A stretch of DNA of 64,000 nt from Hyphomicrobiales bacterium. Lineage in GTDB: Bacteria > Pseudomonadota > Alphaproteobacteria > Rhizobiales > OSC116. Made by a program: the position numbers and the translations under genes. Shown here piece after piece: positions 47,917 to 58,734 of this stretch. Numbering within the stretch: the first letter of the stretch is position 1; each line of letters opens with the position of its first letter. Under the pieces are notes generated by a model. It saw only the letters and a program-made list of their open reading frames with translations. It did not search any database and was not told where the DNA came from. Location of the stretch: NCBI GenBank assembly GCA_002401855.1, contig NVUH01000002.1:62001-126000 (forward strand), given 5' to 3'.

Positions 47917-50028
47917 TCAGCCAGCGTTTAGTAATTTAATTGCTTGATCACGGTCAAATAGGTAAAGCAAGATGCGTAAATTTTGGTTTTTATCTTTGGT
48001 TAGATGTGGGTCTGTTTCTATAATCAACCGCGCTTGTTTGTGAGCGATTTCAATTAAATCAGCTTGGTTTTCAACATCAGCCAGCCGCATTCTAATTTCA
48101 CCACTTTGTTGCGCGCCCAATAAATCACCACCACCACGCAGTTCCAAGTCTTTTTCAGAGATTAAAAAGCCGTCTTCGGTTTGGCGCATAATTTTTAGCC
48201 GCTCTTGGGCAACTTTGCCGAGCGGCGTGCCGTATAATAATATGCAATTTGATTGCTCACTGCCACGCCCCACACGCCCGCGTAGTTGATGCAATTGCGA
48301 CAGGCCAAACCGTTCGGCATGTTCAATGATCATAATGGTTGCTTGGGGCACATTCACCCCCACTTCAACCACGGTGGTTGCTACCAATATTTTTATGTCG
48401 CCATTTTGAAATTTTTGCATCACCTCATCTTTTTCTTCGGCTTTCATGCGGCCATGTATTAAACCCACATGGCCTGGATGGGCGTGGTTTAACATGGCAA
48501 AGCGATCTTCGACATTGGTCAGCGGCATCAACTCGCTTTCTTCGACCAAAGGGCAAATCCAATAAATCCGCTGGTTGTCTTTTATCGCACGGCTTGCGGC
48601 TTGCATAATGTCGCCCAATTTTTCCAACGGCATTGCCACGGTTTTAATTGGTTTGCGCCCCGCAGGCTTTTCGGTCAGTTTAGACACGCTCATATCGCCA
48701 TAATTGGTCAGCACCAAAGTGCGCGGTATTGGTGTGGCGGTCATCACCAATAGGTCAGTTTTTAGGCCTTTATTCTGCAAAGCCAAGCGTTGGTGCACGC
48801 CAAATCTATGTTGTTCATCGATCACCGCAAGGCCTAATTTTTTAAACCCAACATCGGCTTGAAACAGTGCGTGAGTGCCAATTAAAACATCTATTTCACC
48901 ACTGTTTAACCGCGCCAATATGTTAGCCCGCGCCTTACCTTTATTGCGCCCCGTTAGAATTTCAATCTTAAGCCCAAGCTTTTCGCAATAAGGCGTCATA
49001 AACTCCAAATGTTGGCGGGCTAAAATCTCGGTTGGGGCCATGATGGCCGCTTGATAGCCTGCCTCGATTGCGTTGAGCATGGCCATTAGTGCCACCACAG
49101 TTTTACCACTGCCGACATCGCCTTGTAGCAATCGCACCATGCGCTGCTCGGCCTGCATGTCTTGTTTAATCTCGTCATAAGAGGTTAGCTGCGAGGCAGT
49201 TAGCTCAAACGGCAATTGCGTTTTAAGCTTGGCAACCAATACGTCATTAGATTTTATCTGGTTTCCATTGATCGCCACGACATGTTTGCGCGTTAAGGCC
49301 AACGCCAACTGATTGGCGAAAATTTCATCAAACGCAATACGCTGTCTGTGTGGGCTATTGCCAACGATAATTTCGGGCAAATCTGCCTGATGCAGCCCGA
49401 CAATCGATTCATTAAATGTCGGCCATTTCTCTCGGTCAATCAGCGGCTTGTCCAACCATTCGGGCAGGGAGGGCAATTGTTCAATCAGCTGGGTGATAGA
49501 TTTACGTAATGTTTTGCCTGCCAAGCCAGCCGTCATCGGATAGATAGGCTCAAACAAAGGTAGGGTTTTCATTTCCTCTTCATCAGCGGTAAAATCGGGA
49601 TGGTTGATTTGCAATTTACCATTATATTCTTCAACTTTGCCGCCAACATAACGCAATTCACCTTCGGGCAGGGTGGTTTTGAGGTAATCGCCGCGAGCTC
49701 TGAAATAGCTCAGCGTAATTTCGCCTGTATCGTCATGGCAAATGATGCGGTAAGGAATGCGTTTGTTATGGCGTGGCGGCACCATATGCTTGCCAATTTG
49801 CAGTTTTATCGTGGCATATTGCTCAGGCACTAATTGTTCAATCTTGGGCTGCTCACGCCTGTCTTTATAGCCTAGCGGCAGATGAAACAATAAATCAACA
49901 TAGCGCGCGCTTTGGTTCGGCTCGATATGCCGCCCTAGCAAACGAGTGATATTCTGCGCCACTTTTGGCCCAACGCCTTTAAGTGATGTTACGGGTTTAA
50001 AAAAGTAATTTAAAATTTCTGGACGCAT
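47917..50028 (-). CDS. recG: ATP-dependent DNA helicase RecG
   Basis: A 703-residue helicase. The N-terminal wedge/OB domain (about 60-170) binds fork DNA. Helicase motifs follow: Walker A LLQGDVGSGKTVVALMAM, motif Ia APTEILARQHLE, DEQH in [23 protein letters not shown], and motif [17 protein letters not shown]. It remodels stalled forks and Holliday junctions. It is divergent from sdhE-mfd, with 131 bases between, so repair functions sit on both sides of the gap. Confidence 0.97.
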   Translation of the reverse strand: MRPEILNYFFKPVTSLKGVGPKVAQNITRLLGRHIEPNQSARYVDLLFHLPLGYKDRREQPKIEQLVPEQYATIKLQIGKHMVPPRHNKRIPYRIICHDDTGEITLSYFRARGDYLKTTLPEGELRYVGGKVEEYNGKLQINHPDFTADEEEMKTLPLFEPIYPMTAGLAGKTLRKSITQLIEQLPSLPEWLDKPLIDREKWPTFNESIVGLHQADLPEIIVGNSPHRQRIAFDEIFANQLALALTRKHVVAINGNQIKSNDVLVAKLKTQLPFELTASQLTSYDEIKQDMQAEQRMVRLLQGDVGSGKTVVALMAMLNAIEAGYQAAIMAPTEILARQHLEFMTPYCEKLGLKIEILTGRNKGKARANILARLNSGEIDVLIGTHALFQADVGFKKLGLAVIDEQHRFGVHQRLALQNKGLKTDLLVMTATPIPRTLVLTNYGDMSVSKLTEKPAGRKPIKTVAMPLEKLGDIMQAASRAIKDNQRIYWICPLVEESELMPLTNVEDRFAMLNHAHPGHVGLIHGRMKAEEKDEVMQKFQNGDIKILVATTVVEVGVNVPQATIMIIEHAERFGLSQLHQLRGRVGRGSEQSNCILLYGTPLGKVAQERLKIMRQTEDGFLISEKDLELRGGGDLLGAQQSGEIRMRLADVENQADLIEIAHKQARLIIETDPHLTKDKNQNLRILLYLFDRDQAIKLLNAG

Positions 50029-50159
50029 AACACCGTCTCTCCACGTTCGATTCTATTTATAAACAAAGGGTGAACATCAATCAACAATTATTGTGGACAT
50101 GACTCAATTTTACCCTTATAAAATGTTTATCATATCACTAGAATAAATAGGTATACAGC

Positions 50160-50441
50160 ATGCAAGATGTTGAAATTTATAAGAAAAAGCTTATGTTCCG
50201 CGCGTGGCACCGTGGCATGAAAGAATTGGACTTATTAATGGGAACCTTTGCGCAAGATGAACTTGCTGGTTTGGAGGGGGATGAATTGGCTCAGTTTGAA
50301 CGGCTTATCGACTCTGAAGATAATGATTTGCTGAATTATTTTAACGGCAAGCAAGCGGTGCCGAGTGCCCTAGCTGGTACTGTGTTTGAACGCATCAAAG
50401 CTCAAGTTTTTACTCCTGATAAATATGGCAAGAATCTTTAA
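50160..50441 (+). CDS. sdhE: FAD assembly factor SdhE (succinate dehydrogenase assembly factor 2)
   Basis: A 93-residue protein of the Sdh5/SdhE/YgfY family. The signature RAWHRGMKELDLLMGTF (about residues 14-30) contains the RGxxExD region that promotes FAD attachment to SdhA. A helical remainder includes FERLIDSEDNDLLNYF. Length fits the family. Its stop is directly followed by the mfd ATG, the usual alphaproteobacterial sdhE-mfd order. Confidence 0.92.
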   Translation: MQDVEIYKKKLMFRAWHRGMKELDLLMGTFAQDELAGLEGDELAQFERLIDSEDNDLLNYFNGKQAVPSALAGTVFERIKAQVFTPDKYGKNL

Positions 50442-53400
50442 ATGCCCATTGATAAACCGATAGAACTTGCTAATCATAATGTCATATGCTCGGTGCCCGA
50501 AGGTGCTGATGCGTTGTTAATTGCCAAAATTTGGCAGCAAACGTTAGCTAAAAACAACCTGCAAGATGTTGTGTTTGTGGCGCGTGATGATGCGCGGCTT
50601 AACGCGATTGCTAACAGCCTTAAATTCTATTTGCCAGATGTTAATCCGCTGTCCATTCCTGCTTGGGATTGCTTGCCTTATGATCGGGTTTCGCCAGCTC
50701 AAAACCTGGTTGGTGAACGACTCAAAGCCTTTGCCATCCTCACCAATCGCAACAAGCAAGTGGCCGCTAACAAAGCTGTACAGCCGCGGCTGATTCTCAC
50801 CAGCATCAATGCGGTGATGATGCGCACTGCGCCTAGAACTTATTTCGACCGTGCCTTCTTGACTTTAAAGCTCGGCAATCGAGTTAATTTGAGCGATTTT
50901 GCGACCTATTTTGTGCGTAATGGTTTTCATAAAGTTGCCACTGTGCATGAAAAAGGCGAGTTTGCCATTCGCGGCTCGATCGTTGATATATTTTCGGGCA
51001 ACATGACATTGCCCGCTCGGCTAGATTTTTTTGGTGATACGTTGGAGAGCATTAAAAGCTTTGACCCACTCACTCAACGCAGCCAAGCCAAGTTAAAAGG
51101 CATTACCATTTTACCGGCTGGTGAGATGATGCTGAACGAAAAAACCATCTCTACTTTTCGTGGTAAATATGTTGCCGCCTTTGGCGCCGTGAAATCTGAA
51201 GATGCTCTTTATGAAGCCATATCGGCAGGTCGTAGCGCAGTTGGCATGGAACATTGGATGCCATATTTTCATGATAATTTAGATGATATTTTTGATTTTT
51301 GCCAAAATCCTATCATCATGACCGATCATCAGATGCAAGAAAGTATCGAGGCTCGCGATGAGTTGATTAACGATTATTATAAGGCTCGGGTCGAAGCTTT
51401 AGAGCATCAAGGCCTTGGCGCGCCATTATATAAACCTGTAAAACCCGAAGACTTATATATTGGCAAAGATGCATTGGCTGATATTCTGGCCGAAAAGCAG
51501 ACCATAGAGTTAAATAGTTTCACCATTCCCGCAGCTTTAGATGGCTCAAATGTCATTGATTTTGGTGGCAAAATTAGCCGTAAATTTAGTGCCGAACGGC
51601 TTGAGCGTGATAAAAATATCTATGATATTGTCAACCAATATTTAACGGGTTTGCAAAATAGCCAACAAAAAGTGTTGATTTGTTGCCAATCGACAGGCAG
51701 CGCCGAGCGGTTGCGTGATTTGTTGCTTGATCATGGCATAACAAACAGTACATATATTGAGAATTACACGCAATTTGGTGCGTTGGGAGCAGGCAGTTTG
51801 GCCTTTGCGCCGATGCCGATAGCCGCGGGTTTTAGCGTTGCCAACATTCACTTCATCGCCGAGCAAGATATTTTGGGTGATAGCCTTAAAAATGCGCATA
51901 AAAAACGCCGCGCTGCTGATTTTATCTCTGAAGCTTCCTCACTGACCATTAATGATTTTATTGTTCATATCGAGCATGGTATTGGGCAATTTACTGGGCT
52001 TAAAACCATCGAAGTTTCGGGCAATCCGCATGATTGTTTGGAGCTTAAATATGCGGGTGGTGATCGGCTTTACCTGCCTGTCGAAAATATTGAATTGCTC
52101 AGCCGATATGGCAGCGAAGAAATTGGTGCGCAGCTTGATAGGCTAGGCGGCTCTGGGTGGCAAGCTCGCAAGGCTAAACTCAAAGAGCGCATTAAAGACA
52201 TTGCCAATAAATTAATTAAGGTGGCAGCTGAGCGTATGCTCAAAAAAGGTAAAATTATTACCGATCCTGATCATTTATATCAAGAATTTGTCGCGCGGTT
52301 CGGCTTTAATGAGACAGAAGACCAGCTGCATGCCATCGAAGATATTGTCGCAGACATGCAATCAGGCAAGCCGATGGATAGGCTTATATGTGGTGACGTT
52401 GGCTTTGGCAAAACCGAAGTGGCATTACGTGCGGCGTTTTTGGCGGTTATGTCGGGCATGCAGGTGGCGTTGGTTGTGCCGACTACATTGCTGGCACGGC
52501 AGCATTATAAAACCTTTATTGATCGGTTTAAAGACCTGCCGATACGCATTGATCAGGCCTCGCGCTTGGTTGGAGGCAAGGCGCTCAACGACACCAAAGC
52601 CGCTATGACATCGGGTGAAGTGGATATTGTCATCGGGACGCATGCTCTGTTGGCCAAAAACATTAAATTTAGAAATCTCGGCCTGCTGATCATTGATGAA
52701 GAGCAGCATTTTGGTGTGGTGCATAAAGAGCAATTGAAAGAGCTGCAATCTGATATTCATGTATTGACGCTGACTGCAACGCCGATACCGCGCACCATGC
52801 AATTGGCCATGACAGGGGTGCGTGAATTGTCAATTATCGCCACGCCGCCAGTTGATAGATTGGCCATTCGTACTTTTATATCGCCGCTAGACCCTGTCAT
52901 CATTCGTGAAGCTTTGATGCGGGAACATTATCGTGGGGGGCAAAGCTTTTACGTTTGCCCACGGGTTTCTGACCTTGAGGAACGGGCTGAGTTTTTACGT
53001 GAATTTGTGCCAGAGATAAAATTTGTCATCGCTCATGGGCAAATGACTCCCGCTTCGTTGGACGAGGTAATGAATGCGTTTTACGATGGTAAATACGACC
53101 TGTTACTCGCCACCACTATCATTGAAAGCGGCATTGACATTCCAACCGCCAACACACTGATCATCCATCGTTCGGATATGTTTGGCCTTGCTCAGCTTTA
53201 CCAATTACGCGGCAGGGTGGGGCGCAGTAAAACCCGGGCTTATGCATTATTCACTTTGCCAGTTCATGGTAAGATATCTGAAAATGCTCAGAAACGGCTT
53301 AACGTTTTGCAATCGCTTGATAGTTTAGGCGCAGGTTTTACCCTTGCTAGCCATGATTTGGATATTAGGGGCGCGGGTAATCTATTGGGTGATGAGCAAT

Positions 53401-53972
53401 CAGGTCATGTTAGAGAAGTTGGTTTTGAGCTTTATCAAGATATGCTCGAAGAAGCCATCGCTAGCCTTAAATCTGGCGATTTAAATGTAGAAGTCGATGA
53501 AAAGTGGACCAGTGAGATTAACATTGGCATACCTGTGTTAATCCCTGAAAATTACGTTACTGATTTAGATTTGCGCCTTGGCCTTTACCGCCGACTGTCG
53601 GGCTTTGAAACTTCGGCAATGATTGATGATTTTTCGATAGAGCTGACCGATAGGTTTGGTAAAAAACCTGAAGAAGTTGTCTATCTGCTTAAAATTATGA
53701 AAATCAAACTCATGTGCCGCCGTGCCAATATTGATAAGGTCGATGCGGGGCCAAAAGGCCTGACCATTCGATTCCGCAAAAATAATTTTGCCAATGCAAG
53801 TGCGTTGATGGAGTTGATTCAGACCAGCCGTGGTAAAATCAAACTACGTAACGATCAGCGTATATTCTTAGCCGAAGGCATGCCGCACGAGAAAGACCGT
53901 TTGCGGGTCTGCACCGAATTTATCGAGATATTGAATGGTTTGATCGAACAATTGGACGAAGAAAGTGTGTAA
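50442..53972 (+). CDS. mfd: Transcription-repair coupling factor Mfd
   Basis: An 1176-residue protein. The N-terminal UvrB-homology region has [13 protein letters not shown] and [11 protein letters not shown]. The RNA-polymerase-interacting domain has [18 protein letters not shown] and [14 protein letters not shown]. The translocase motor has Walker [42 protein letters not shown] and [15 protein letters not shown], and a C-terminal TRCF domain follows. It removes RNA polymerase stalled at lesions and recruits UvrA, which is encoded elsewhere in the window. Directly follows sdhE. Confidence 0.97.
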   Translation: MPIDKPIELANHNVICSVPEGADALLIAKIWQQTLAKNNLQDVVFVARDDARLNAIANSLKFYLPDVNPLSIPAWDCLPYDRVSPAQNLVGERLKAFAILTNRNKQVAANKAVQPRLILTSINAVMMRTAPRTYFDRAFLTLKLGNRVNLSDFATYFVRNGFHKVATVHEKGEFAIRGSIVDIFSGNMTLPARLDFFGDTLESIKSFDPLTQRSQAKLKGITILPAGEMMLNEKTISTFRGKYVAAFGAVKSEDALYEAISAGRSAVGMEHWMPYFHDNLDDIFDFCQNPIIMTDHQMQESIEARDELINDYYKARVEALEHQGLGAPLYKPVKPEDLYIGKDALADILAEKQTIELNSFTIPAALDGSNVIDFGGKISRKFSAERLERDKNIYDIVNQYLTGLQNSQQKVLICCQSTGSAERLRDLLLDHGITNSTYIENYTQFGALGAGSLAFAPMPIAAGFSVANIHFIAEQDILGDSLKNAHKKRRAADFISEASSLTINDFIVHIEHGIGQFTGLKTIEVSGNPHDCLELKYAGGDRLYLPVENIELLSRYGSEEIGAQLDRLGGSGWQARKAKLKERIKDIANKLIKVAAERMLKKGKIITDPDHLYQEFVARFGFNETEDQLHAIEDIVADMQSGKPMDRLICGDVGFGKTEVALRAAFLAVMSGMQVALVVPTTLLARQHYKTFIDRFKDLPIRIDQASRLVGGKALNDTKAAMTSGEVDIVIGTHALLAKNIKFRNLGLLIIDEEQHFGVVHKEQLKELQSDIHVLTLTATPIPRTMQLAMTGVRELSIIATPPVDRLAIRTFISPLDPVIIREALMREHYRGGQSFYVCPRVSDLEERAEFLREFVPEIKFVIAHGQMTPASLDEVMNAFYDGKYDLLLATTIIESGIDIPTANTLIIHRSDMFGLAQLYQLRGRVGRSKTRAYALFTLPVHGKISENAQKRLNVLQSLDSLGAGFTLASHDLDIRGAGNLLGDEQSGHVREVGFELYQDMLEEAIASLKSGDLNVEVDEKWTSEINIGIPVLIPENYVTDLDLRLGLYRRLSGFETSAMIDDFSIELTDRFGKKPEEVVYLLKIMKIKLMCRRANIDKVDAGPKGLTIRFRKNNFANASALMELIQTSRGKIKLRNDQRIFLAEGMPHEKDRLRVCTEFIEILNGLIEQLDEESV

Positions 53973-54040
53973 AACTAGCGGTATTATAATACCTAAAATA
54001 TAAACCATTGTTTTTGCTCATGTTTTTAGAAAAAACATAT

Positions 54041-54068
54041 TTGACATTCACTTTTATTGCTATATAAA
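54041..54068 (+). promoter_or_regulatory. Promoter of rplM-rpsI
   Basis: TTGACA at 54041-54046 and TATAAA at 54063-54068, spaced 16 bases, about 42 bases upstream of the rplM ATG. An A/T-rich block with TGTTTTT/AAAAACA lies just before it, as expected of an UP element or a weak mfd end signal. Confidence 0.7.
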
Positions 54069-54109
54069 CACATCATCTTTAATCGAAATAGACAATCGGA
54101 ATTGTGATA

Positions 54110-54577
54110 ATGAAAACTTTTTCAGCAACTCCTTCAGATATCGATAAGAAATGGATTCTTATCGATGCCGAAGATCTTGTACTTGGTCGTTTAGCAAGCA
54201 TCATTGCTTCACGCCTACGTGGCAAGCATTTACCTACTTTCACTCCGCATATGGATACTGGCGATAATATCGTGGTTATCAATGCAGATAAAGTACATTT
54301 GACTGGTAAAAAACGCGAAGACAAAACATATTACTGGCATACAGGTCATCCTGGCGGTATCAAATCACGTACAGCCGAAGATCTTTTAGACGGTCGTTTT
54401 CCGACACGTGTATTAGAAGCTGCGGTTAAACGTATGTTGCCTGGTGGCCCACTAAGCCGCAAACAACTTAAAAACTTATATCTATATGCTGGCCCAAGCC
54501 ATGAGCAAGAAGCTCAACAGCCAGAAGTTTTAGATGTAGCTGCGATGAATCCTAAAAATACAAAGGATCGTAAATAA
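54110..54577 (+). CDS. rplM: 50S ribosomal protein L13
   Basis: A 155-residue protein from the ATG at 54110 ([15 protein letters not shown]). L13 motifs: [61 protein letters not shown] and [22 protein letters not shown] binding partner of 23S rRNA in early 50S assembly. Its stop overlaps the rpsI start (TAATG), so the two are coupled. Confidence 0.97.
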   Translation: MKTFSATPSDIDKKWILIDAEDLVLGRLASIIASRLRGKHLPTFTPHMDTGDNIVVINADKVHLTGKKREDKTYYWHTGHPGGIKSRTAEDLLDGRFPTRVLEAAVKRMLPGGPLSRKQLKNLYLYAGPSHEQEAQQPEVLDVAAMNPKNTKDRK

Positions 54578-55053
54578 TGTCAAAAACTCTTGAAGATCTA
54601 GCAGAAGTAACAGACTTAGTTTCTGAAGAAAATGCCGCTCCTAAATATGAGCAAAAATTAGACGCACAAGGCCGTGCATATGCAACTGGTAAGCGTAAAG
54701 ACGCTGTTGCACGTGTTTGGCTTAAACCTGGTTCAGGCAAAATTACAGTGAACGGCCGCGATGTTGAAACATATTTCGCACGTCCTGTTTTGCGTCTTAT
54801 CATCGCCCAAGCGTTTGAAGTTGCTGAACGTGTTGATGCGTATGACATCGTATGTACTGTTAAAGGTGGCGGTCTTTCTGGCCAAGCTGGTGCGGTTCGT
54901 CATGGTCTATCGCTTGCACTCACTCGCTATGAAACTGAATTGCGTGCTCCACTTAAAAAAGCTGGCTTCTTAACTCGCGATGCGCGTGTTGTTGAACGTA
55001 AAAAATACGGCCGTGCAAAAGCCCGTAAGAGCTTCCAGTTCTCAAAACGTTAA
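54577..55053 (+). CDS. rpsI: 30S ribosomal protein S9
   Basis: A 158-residue protein. It has an acidic N-terminal extension (about 35 residues) as in other alphaproteobacteria, then the S9 core [35 protein letters not shown] and [13 protein letters not shown]-type text, ending in SFQFSKR. The C-terminal Lys-Arg contacts the P-site tRNA. Followed by an intrinsic terminator. Confidence 0.97.
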   Translation: MSKTLEDLAEVTDLVSEENAAPKYEQKLDAQGRAYATGKRKDAVARVWLKPGSGKITVNGRDVETYFARPVLRLIIAQAFEVAERVDAYDIVCTVKGGGLSGQAGAVRHGLSLALTRYETELRAPLKKAGFLTRDARVVERKKYGRAKARKSFQFSKR

Positions 55054-55075
55054 TCAAAACTGTATACCAATTTCG

Positions 55076-55108
55076 AAAGAGCTTGCAGTTTTGCAGGCTC
55101 TTTTTTTT
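55076..55108 (+). terminator. Intrinsic terminator after rpsI
   Basis: A 10-bp stem AGAGCTTGCA / TGCAGGCTCT (55078-55087 and 55092-55101) with one G-U pair, a 4-base loop and eight T. It is 24 bases after the rpsI stop. Confidence 0.9.
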
Positions 55109-55138
55109 ATGTTAAATTGAATCGCGAGGGAGAATCAA

Positions 55139-55789
55139 TTGTTCGACAATATTTCAGAATTTAGCTATCTAATACCGTTTTTTATTGCGACGCTCATCTT
55201 TGGTTTTGTGCCAGGCCCGTCAATAATGTATACAATGGCTCAAACTGTCGCACGTGGTAGGCGAGGCGGTCTCAACGCAGCTTTTGGCATTCACATTGGT
55301 TGTTTTGCTCATATCATCGCAGCAGCGTTAGGTTTGAGTGCTATTTTTAGCTTGGTTCCTGAATTATATATAACCGTTAAATTTATCGGTGCGGCATACT
55401 TGCTGTATTTGGGCGTTAAAATGTTTCGTTCTAAAGCGACAGGTGGTTTAAGTGGTGATATTCCTGTTGAACATATTGTTACCCAACGGCGATCAACATT
55501 TATCAGCAGTGCTATGGTTGAGATTTTAAACCCTAAAACCGCAATTTTCTACATTGCTTTTTTGCCGCAATTTATAAATGTCGATGCAACGTGGCCAGTC
55601 TGGTTGCAATTTGTAGTGTTAGGCCAAATTATCAATATGACTTTTTCAACGGCTGACTTGATTTATATATTCGCCGCGGACTATATTATAGAAAAATTCA
55701 AAAGCAACGCATCTAGTAGTAAATATTTGAACTGGTTAGGTGGCTCGTTATTAGTAGGCCTCGCTGCCCATTTGGCTTTTGATGATTAA
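55139..55789 (+). CDS. LysE/RhtB family amino-acid exporter
   Basis: A 216-residue protein with about six membrane helices. Motifs: FVPGPSIMYTMAQTVARGRRGGLNAAFGI (family signature GPxxxxxxxxxxxxGxxxG, given as a landmark), AAYLLYLGVKMFRS and LNPKTAIFYIAFLPQF. Start is TTG at 55139, supported by GAGGGAGA 5 bases before it. Exports amino acids such as homoserine, threonine or lysine; the substrate is not decidable. It lies between rpsI and argC with 18 bases to argC, so it may be co-transcribed with argC. Confidence 0.87.
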   Translation: MFDNISEFSYLIPFFIATLIFGFVPGPSIMYTMAQTVARGRRGGLNAAFGIHIGCFAHIIAAALGLSAIFSLVPELYITVKFIGAAYLLYLGVKMFRSKATGGLSGDIPVEHIVTQRRSTFISSAMVEILNPKTAIFYIAFLPQFINVDATWPVWLQFVVLGQIINMTFSTADLIYIFAADYIIEKFKSNASSSKYLNWLGGSLLVGLAAHLAFDD

Positions 55790-55807
55790 AGATTTAGAAT
55801 AGAGATT

Positions 55808-56857
55808 ATGATGACAGACAATAAATTAAAAGTTGGTATTTTGGGCGCATCTGGCTATACGGGTGCCGACCTTGTGCGTTTGGCAGCACAACATCCAAAT
55901 ATGGATTTGCAGGTGCTGACTGCCAATAGCCATGCTGGTAAAAAATATGCGGAAGTCTATCCGCATTTAGGCGGCATGGATTTACCTGACCTAATTAAAA
56001 TTGATGATGCCAATTGGAGCGATCTTGATGTTATCTTTTGTGGCTTGCCGCACGGCACCACCCAAAAAATTGTCGCCTCATTGCCTGAGCATGTAAAAGT
56101 AATAGACCTAAGTGCCGATTTCAGATTGCGCGATGTAGACACTTATAATGAGTGGTACGGTCATGAACATTATGCGCCAGAGCTGCAACCATCTGCCGTC
56201 TATGGCTTACCTGAGCACTATCGGGAGGAAGTGAAAAATGCACGGCTTGTAGCTTGCCCTGGTTGTTACCCAACTGCAGTGCTTTTGCTGCTCATTCCAC
56301 TACTTAAAGCCAAATTGCTCGATGATAAATCGCTGATTATTGACGCTAAATCTGGCCTGACAGGTGCGGGGCGGGGCTTAAAACTAAACACACTATTCGC
56401 CGAAGCAGGCGAGGGCATGAGTGTTTATGCCGTTACTGGCCATCGCCATGCGCCCGAAATTGAACAAGAGCTCAGTGTTGCTTTAGGCAGTGATGTTATG
56501 GTGACTTTCACTCCACATCTCATCCCTATGAATAGAGGCGAGTTTATCTCGACCTATGCCAATTTAGCCAATGGTGCATCTGTACAAGATTTGAGAGAGT
56601 GTCTGAATGACGCCTACCAAGATGAGCCATTTGTGCGGCTTCTGGCTGAAGGTGCGAGCATTGGCACGCAGCATGTGCGTGGTTCAAACCAATGTTTATT
56701 GTCAGTCAATAAAGATCGTGTCGAAGGACGGGTGCTTTTATTCTCGACCTTGGACAATCTAGTCAAAGGCTCGAGCGGGCAGGCGATTCAGAATATGAAC
56801 ATTATGTTTGGATTGGACGAAACATTAGGGCTTAATCAACAGCCTATGTTTCCATAA
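55808..56857 (+). CDS. argC: N-acetyl-gamma-glutamyl-phosphate reductase
   Basis: A 349-residue NADPH enzyme of arginine synthesis. LKVGILGASGYTGADLVRLA is the Rossmann motif; CGLPHGTTQ and the catalytic Cys in VACPGCYPTAVLLLL follow; the C-terminal part has FTPHLIPMNRGEFIST and NLVKGSSGQAIQNMN. ATG codons at 55808 and 55811 are both possible starts. The gene lies near rpsI, as in other alphaproteobacteria, with a LysE exporter inserted between. Stop abuts the LysR stop. Confidence 0.95.
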   Translation: MMTDNKLKVGILGASGYTGADLVRLAAQHPNMDLQVLTANSHAGKKYAEVYPHLGGMDLPDLIKIDDANWSDLDVIFCGLPHGTTQKIVASLPEHVKVIDLSADFRLRDVDTYNEWYGHEHYAPELQPSAVYGLPEHYREEVKNARLVACPGCYPTAVLLLLIPLLKAKLLDDKSLIIDAKSGLTGAGRGLKLNTLFAEAGEGMSVYAVTGHRHAPEIEQELSVALGSDVMVTFTPHLIPMNRGEFISTYANLANGASVQDLRECLNDAYQDEPFVRLLAEGASIGTQHVRGSNQCLLSVNKDRVEGRVLLFSTLDNLVKGSSGQAIQNMNIMFGLDETLGLNQQPMFP

Positions 56858-57721
56858 TTAGTTTCCCGCCTGCATTAACAGCCAATCAATCATCGTCTGT
56901 TGGTTTGGCTGTACTTTTCTCATCTCGCTGCGGATAATGTAATAACCCGTGCGGCTTGGCTTTTTATTACGCCATAGTTCGACCAATCTTCCGTTAGCGA
57001 TTTCACCTTGTGCCAATAAATATGGCACAAGTGCAACACCTTGGCCGTTAAGCGCGGCATCCATTGCCAGTGCCGTTTGGTTAAACTTCATACCCCCAAC
57101 GGTGTTAGGTAAATCAGTTATAAAATCACTCCATTGGCTATGGTGATCATGTATCAGTTCACAATTTATCAAATCCTCAACTTCATTTATTTTGCCAACT
57201 CTCGTTGCAAAATCTGGGTTGCAAATTGCACAAAGCATTTGCGCGGCCAATGGTTGTGCAATTAGTCCCATCGTAAAAGGCGGCTGTCCCATGCGAATGG
57301 CTAAATCCACCTCATCCGTTTCAAAGTCAGCCAACGTCTCACTGGCAACGATTTCTACCTTAATTTCAGGATAGGTTTGGTTGAATGACTTCAACCTTGG
57401 CACCAGCCATTTTGAAGCTAAAGAAGGCGGTACGCTGAGTCTGAGTTTTTTGCTCGGTACCTGTAATTTTTGTGTTGCCTGTTCAATAATTTTCATGGCC
57501 TTGCGCACTGCGCCGCTATAATTTTTTCCTGCTTCAGTCAAAGCCAAACCGCGGGCTAAACGGTGAAATAATTTCACGTCCAATTCTTGCTCCAGTTTAC
57601 GCACCTGCTGTGCCACGGCACCTTGGGTTAGATTCAATTCCTCTGCCGCCAAGCCAAAGTTCAGATGACGCGCGGCTGCATCAAACATTTTTAACGCGTT
57701 TAAATTGGGGTTTTTCAGCAT
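56858..57721 (-). CDS. LysR family transcriptional regulator (GcvA-like)
   Basis: A 287-residue LysR regulator: N-terminal winged helix-turn-helix (ALKMFDAAARHLNFGLAAEELNLTQGAVAQQVRKLEQELDVKLFHR as a landmark region, residues about 9-54), then a substrate-binding domain with LRLSVPPSLASKWLVPRLKSF and DLAIRMGQPPF. The pattern is close to the GcvA subgroup. It is divergent from the EamA gene, and an inverted repeat lies just before its start, so it may regulate both. Ligand unknown. Confidence 0.88.
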   Translation of the reverse strand: MLKNPNLNALKMFDAAARHLNFGLAAEELNLTQGAVAQQVRKLEQELDVKLFHRLARGLALTEAGKNYSGAVRKAMKIIEQATQKLQVPSKKLRLSVPPSLASKWLVPRLKSFNQTYPEIKVEIVASETLADFETDEVDLAIRMGQPPFTMGLIAQPLAAQMLCAICNPDFATRVGKINEVEDLINCELIHDHHSQWSDFITDLPNTVGGMKFNQTALAMDAALNGQGVALVPYLLAQGEIANGRLVELWRNKKPSRTGYYIIRSEMRKVQPNQQTMIDWLLMQAGN

Positions 57722-57734
57722 ATCACATTAAGCC

Positions 57735-57749
57735 AGTAGTTTTTCTACT
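57735..57749. promoter_or_regulatory. Candidate LysR operator between the LysR and EamA genes
   Basis: AGTAG-TTTTT-CTACT, a perfect 5-bp inverted repeat of the T-N11-A class used by LysR proteins, 14 bases before the LysR start and about 75 before the EamA start. Position is suited to autorepression and activation of the divergent gene. Confidence 0.5.
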
Positions 57750-57824
57750 AGATTGCGCGACAAATCATGATTGGTCAAGCCTAACTTTATTAACTATCTC
57801 TTGTCCATAACCAAAGGAAACACC

Positions 57825-58712
57825 ATGTTTAATACATCTTTATATCTCACCACAATTATTGTTTGGGGCTCGACTTGGCTGGCCATTAAATATCAGGTTG
57901 GTGATGTGCCTGCCATTCAATCAGTTTTATATCGGTTTTTAATCGCCGCTATATTGTTACAATTATTTCTTGTCATCACTCGCCGTGCGCAACTGTATAA
58001 TCTCACTGCTCATAAATTATTCGCAGCTCTTGGCTTTAGCCTGTTTGGCTTTAATTATTGGTTATTTTATTTAGCTGCCGAATATGGCCTAACCACGGGT
58101 TTAGAGGCGGTCATTTTCTCATTCCTCATTTCAATGAATATGTTCAATAATTTCATATTTTTCAAACAGCGGCCGCAAATCAAAACCCTGCTCGGCGCAG
58201 CCATCGGCTTGCTCGGCATTGCGGCTTTGTTTCAGGATGACATTGCCGAATTGTTCAACGGCACGGCCATCGGCATTGGCATATTATTCTCAATTGTCGC
58301 CACCTATCTGGCCTCATTAGGCAATATGGCGTCGCGTAAATTAACCGCAATGAATGTCAATGTCATCAATGCCAATGGCTGGGGTATGACATATGGGGCG
58401 GTGTTTTTAGCCATTACCACCATATTCACCATCGATCGCCTGCAATTTTCAACCGCGCCCGATTATCTCATCAGCCTGTTCATTCTGGCTATATTAGGTT
58501 CAATTGTCGCATTTGGTGCTTATCTAACTCTGCTTGGCCGCATTGGTGCCGATAAAGCCGCTTATGCCACTATCATCTTCCCGATTATTGCCTTAATGCT
58601 GTCATCTATTTTCGAATCCTATCAATGGTCGACGGTAAAATATATCGGCATTGGACTTATCTTGCTCGGCAATGTCGTTATTCTTACCAAATTCAACCGC
58701 ACACAAAAATAG
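57825..58712 (+). CDS. EamA/DMT family transporter
   Basis: About 295 residues with ten membrane helices in two EamA repeats. It begins MFNTSLYLTTIIVWGSTWLAIK at 57825, supported by AAAGGAAA 5 bases before it; the longer frame from 57771 lacks a ribosome site. Landmarks are VPAIQSVLYRFLIAAI in the first repeat and GSIVAFGAYLTLLGRIGADKAAYATIIFP in the second. Family members export amino acids or other metabolites. Paired with the divergent LysR gene. Confidence 0.88.
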   Translation: MFNTSLYLTTIIVWGSTWLAIKYQVGDVPAIQSVLYRFLIAAILLQLFLVITRRAQLYNLTAHKLFAALGFSLFGFNYWLFYLAAEYGLTTGLEAVIFSFLISMNMFNNFIFFKQRPQIKTLLGAAIGLLGIAALFQDDIAELFNGTAIGIGILFSIVATYLASLGNMASRKLTAMNVNVINANGWGMTYGAVFLAITTIFTIDRLQFSTAPDYLISLFILAILGSIVAFGAYLTLLGRIGADKAAYATIIFPIIALMLSSIFESYQWSTVKYIGIGLILLGNVVILTKFNRTQK

Positions 58713-58734
58713 CTCCGCAATTCCATCTCGTTCA

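Noticed and set aside
54020-54038. ATGTTTTT-AGA-AAAAACAT as the mfd terminator
   Set aside because: No GC in the stem and no following T run; more likely an AT-rich upstream element of the rplM promoter.
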